Source: Lewinellaceae bacterium
GTDB lineage: Bacteria; Bacteroidota; Bacteroidia; Chitinophagales; Saprospiraceae
Length of the DNA stretch: 64,000 nucleotides
Assembly (NCBI GenBank): GCA_020636325.1
Contig: JACJYC010000003.1
Location: 558,001 to 622,000 of the forward strand
Reading direction: 5' to 3'
The notes beneath the pieces are model-generated. The model made no database searches and was not told where the DNA came from. It was given only the letters and a program-made list of their open reading frames with translations. Both the position numbers and the translations under genes were made by a program. Positions 61,965-64,000 of this stretch are shown one piece after another (position 1 is the stretch's first letter; every line of letters starts with the position of its first letter).

Positions 61965-62564
61965 TCAACCCGGCCAACGCTCCAGCGCCATGATCAGCGC
62001 CGGCCCGAAGGCCATCCCGGAGATAAACAGCTTCCAGTCCGGTTGTTTCGTCCGCATCAGGCTCAGGGCAATGCCCGTCAACGCCATAATGACGCCCACA
62101 ATGCAGAGCTGCCCGAGCTCTACGCCTATATTGAAGGCCAGCAGCTGATACACCAGGTCATGCTCCTCACCCGGAAGCAAGGCCGAACGCAAAAAATTGG
62201 AGAATCCCATCCCGTGGATCAGCCCGAATATCAACGGCAGCAGGTACAACATCCACTTTGAACGAAGCCCGCTTCCTTTTGCTTCCGACAACTGCCTGCC
62301 GATCGTCACGTTGTACACTGCCGTCAGGCAGATGGTGACGGGGATCAGGAATTCCACCCATTTCGCCGGAAAACGGACGACATCCAGGGCGGCCAGCGCC
62401 AGGGTGATCGAATGGCCGACGGTGAAGGCGGTTGCCAGCAGGGCTACCTTTTTCCATTCCGCAGGCCGATAAATGGCGCAAAGTGCAACAATAAACAAGA
62501 TGTGGTCGTATCCCTTCAGGTCGGAGATATGCTTGAATCCCAGTTCGAGGTAAATGCCGAACAT
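61965..62564 (-). CDS. HupE/UreJ-like membrane protein
   Basis: 199 residues from the ATG at 62564. The N-terminal FGIYLELGFKHISDLKGYDHILF and VGHSITLALAAL and GLIHGMGFSNFL stretches, with conserved histidines on transmembrane helices, match the HupE/UreJ_2 family, linked to nickel or cobalt transport in some members. Five to six helices. A longer open frame from 62630 adds 22 residues before the conserved N terminus. No urease or hydrogenase genes are near, so the metal role here is only a guess. Confidence 0.8.
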   Translation of the reverse strand: MFGIYLELGFKHISDLKGYDHILFIVALCAIYRPAEWKKVALLATAFTVGHSITLALAALDVVRFPAKWVEFLIPVTICLTAVYNVTIGRQLSEAKGSGLRSKWMLYLLPLIFGLIHGMGFSNFLRSALLPGEEHDLVYQLLAFNIGVELGQLCIVGVIMALTGIALSLMRTKQPDWKLFISGMAFGPALIMALERWPG

Positions 62565-62780
62565 GCTGTTTCGGATATTAATGAAGGGTAAAAATAGACC
62601 TTGTTCTGTAAAGAAATCAAAAAGAATCACGCCTTAAATTAAAATGAATATTAATTTTTTTAATTTTTCAAGGCATGACCGCTATAATTTATGGAAAGAC
62701 CTTATATTTACGGTCGCATACTTTCCCAATCGGTTAAAGGCTTTTCTACATCCACACCTGTTTTGGAAATCTAGGGTTTC

Positions 62781-62805
62781 CCAATACACGCTTATCCCGT
62801 ATTGG
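62781..62805. promoter_or_regulatory. Inverted repeat in the leader of the lamin-tail gene
   Basis: CCAATAC and GTATTGG, 11 bases apart, lie 33 bases before the ATG at 62838. It may be an RNA hairpin in the leader or a protein-binding site. Pattern only. Confidence 0.35.
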
Positions 62806-62837
62806 CGCTAATCATGTTAAACTATAAACACTAACTT

Positions 62838-64000
62838 ATGAATCGGTTTTTACCCATCCTATTGTTGTTTACCTTGGGCTCTGCTGCGCTGTTGAAGGCC
62901 CAGCCCTTTTCCTGCAGCGACCTGTTCTTTTCCGAGTACGTTGAAGGAAGCGGTTCTGAGAAATACATCGAGATTTACAACCCTACTGCGGATCCGATCG
63001 ATCTGTCGGATTACGTACTGCGGCTCTATTCCAACGGTGCGTCAACTCCGTCCCAATCCGTCAACCTGGGTGTTGCCGGCACGCTGGCCAGCGGCGAAGT
63101 AGTGGTGTTCCGCAACAATTCGGCTACCTTGTACACAGACGGTTTTGTTAACTCAGCGGTCATCAACCACAACGGCAACGACGCCTTTGAGCTGTACAAG
63201 GTCTCTACCGAAGCTTCTGTAGACATCTTCGGCCGCATCGGCAGTGATCCGGGGACTGCCTGGACGGGCGCCGGCGGTTACAGCACGGCCAACAAAACCC
63301 TGCGCCGGAAGGCCGCCGTCGGGAAAGGCGTAACGGTCAACCCTTCAGGTACGGGCATCTCTGCCTTTACCACCCTGACCACTGAATGGGATCTGTTTAA
63401 TCAGGATGATGTTTCCGGCCTGGGATCGCATACCAGCGATTGCATCACCGAACCACCAACCCCGACAGGGTGCAGCGAGCTGTTCATCTCCCAGTATGTT
63501 GAAGGTACCAGCTTCGAAAAATACATAGAGATTTATAATCCCACTTCCGGCCCGATCGACCTATCCAACTACACGCTGGATCTGCACACCAACGGGGCTG
63601 CGGCAGCAAGCACGAGCTCGAGCCTTTCCGCCGGCGGCATGTTGCCCAGCGGCGGCGCAGTGGTGTTCAAGAACTCGCAGGCGGTCGGCTATTCAGGCGG
63701 CTTCGTCATCAGCGCGGTCAACCACAACGGGGACGATGCCTATGCCCTCGTCAGGGTTTCCGACAACACGATCGTGGATATCTTCGGTGTTCTCGGCGAT
63801 GACCCGGGTTCAGCCTGGTCTGACGGCGGCCTTTCTACCATGGATCGCACCCTGCGGCGGAAATCTTCCGTAACCGGCGGGGTAACCACCAATCCTTCAG
63901 GCACCGGGCCGACCGGTTTCGCCACCCTGACTTCCGAATGGGACGGATACCCGACCAACGACGTATCCGGCCTTGGCGCTCATACCAGCGATTGCATCGA
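62838..64000 (+). CDS. Secreted multi-lamin-tail-domain protein, N-terminal part
   Basis: The ATG at 62838 opens a frame that continues past the right edge (387 codons visible). Signal peptide MNRFLPILLLFTLGSAALLK precedes two tandem lamin-tail units of about 186 residues: CSDLFFSEYVEGSGSEKYIE and CSELFISQYVEGTSFEKYIE open them, and each ends TSDCI after GLGSHTSDCI or GLGAHTSDCI. Each unit has the I-E-IYNPT and NHNGNDAFEL/NHNGDDAYAL landmarks. The close match between units at DNA level (558-bp spacing) shows recent duplication. More units or a type IX tail probably follow outside the window. Confidence 0.88.
   Translation, partial: MNRFLPILLLFTLGSAALLKAQPFSCSDLFFSEYVEGSGSEKYIEIYNPTADPIDLSDYVLRLYSNGASTPSQSVNLGVAGTLASGEVVVFRNNSATLYTDGFVNSAVINHNGNDAFELYKVSTEASVDIFGRIGSDPGTAWTGAGGYSTANKTLRRKAAVGKGVTVNPSGTGISAFTTLTTEWDLFNQDDVSGLGSHTSDCITEPPTPTGCSELFISQYVEGTSFEKYIEIYNPTSGPIDLSNYTLDLHTNGAAAASTSSSLSAGGMLPSGGAVVFKNSQAVGYSGGFVISAVNHNGDDAYALVRVSDNTIVDIFGVLGDDPGSAWSDGGLSTMDRTLRRKSSVTGGVTTNPSGTGPTGFATLTSEWDGYPTNDVSGLGAHTSDCI

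Noticed and set aside
1..64000. tRNA, rRNA, integrase, transposase or toxin-antitoxin genes
   Set aside because: I looked through the gaps and frames and found no cloverleaf, no recombinase motif and no paired small toxin/antitoxin genes that I could support.

Overview
This window looks like chromosomal DNA from a marine or activated-sludge type Bacteroidota, most likely family Saprospiraceae (inference). The support is: type IX secretion C-terminal signals (a type A tail on an M4 protease and a lamin-tail protein, a type B 'gliding-motility associated' tail on a 2369-residue adhesin), a DUF6089-type outer-membrane protein, bacillithiol synthesis (BshB1), the Kbl/SDR-type threonine dehydrogenase pair, and promoters of the Bacteroidota form TTTG-N19-TAnnTTTG. 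Base composition is GC-rich for the phylum, with AT-rich gaps. I see no phage, integrase, transposase, CRISPR array, rRNA or tRNA. This is an ordinary housekeeping and secretome region rather than a genomic island.

Layout. 1-1.6 kb: threonine catabolism (kbl, cut by the left edge, and tdh), separated by a perfect octamer tandem array. 1.6-8 kb: Nudix hydrolase, a 165-bp palindromic repeat directly before pyrE, then an M42 aminopeptidase, a UbiA-like membrane protein and a 951-residue secreted protein joining a putative glycosidase-like barrel to a formylglycine-generating-enzyme-like domain. 8-16 kb: a small secreted protein, a di-haem peroxidase, fabG, a winged-helix protein, a membrane-anchored papain-like protease, a subtilisin lipoprotein and an OmpA protein with eight calcium-type repeats. 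16-22 kb: a 7TM histidine kinase converging on a NarL-type response regulator, a fused DppD-DppF ATPase and an alpha/beta hydrolase. 22-26 kb: the ilvD-ilvB-ilvN branched-chain amino-acid operon. 26-38 kb: ppk1, an ArsC-like phosphatase, DUF6089, an MsbA-like exporter with murB, a 509-residue helical protein of unknown function and an M4 protease.

38-48 kb is secretome: a lamin-tail protein and the giant FN3/PKD adhesin, with hairpin-rich non-coding gaps. 48-59 kb: two small exported proteins, a geranylgeranyl-reductase-type flavoprotein, a hemC / NYN-cold-shock / hemD / lipoprotein cluster ending in a two-way terminator, an opposed four-gene unit (exported protein, ABC ATPase, ABC permease, bshB1), and a UspA protein. 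59-64 kb: a two-domain M16 protease, a HupE/UreJ-like membrane protein and a lamin-tail protein cut by the right edge.

I found no clear undescribed multigene system. The strongest new signals are non-coding. Two loci (about 58.65-58.79 kb and 49.13-49.23 kb) carry a Bacteroidota-type promoter, a short structured transcript region and a strong intrinsic terminator, and look like unannotated small RNAs or attenuators. A third structured region lies at 38.5-38.8 kb. Other points worth following are the palindromic element before pyrE, a 22-bp perfect palindrome over the predicted promoter of the papain-like gene, the barrel/FGE-like fusion, and the NYN-cold-shock protein between hemC and hemD.
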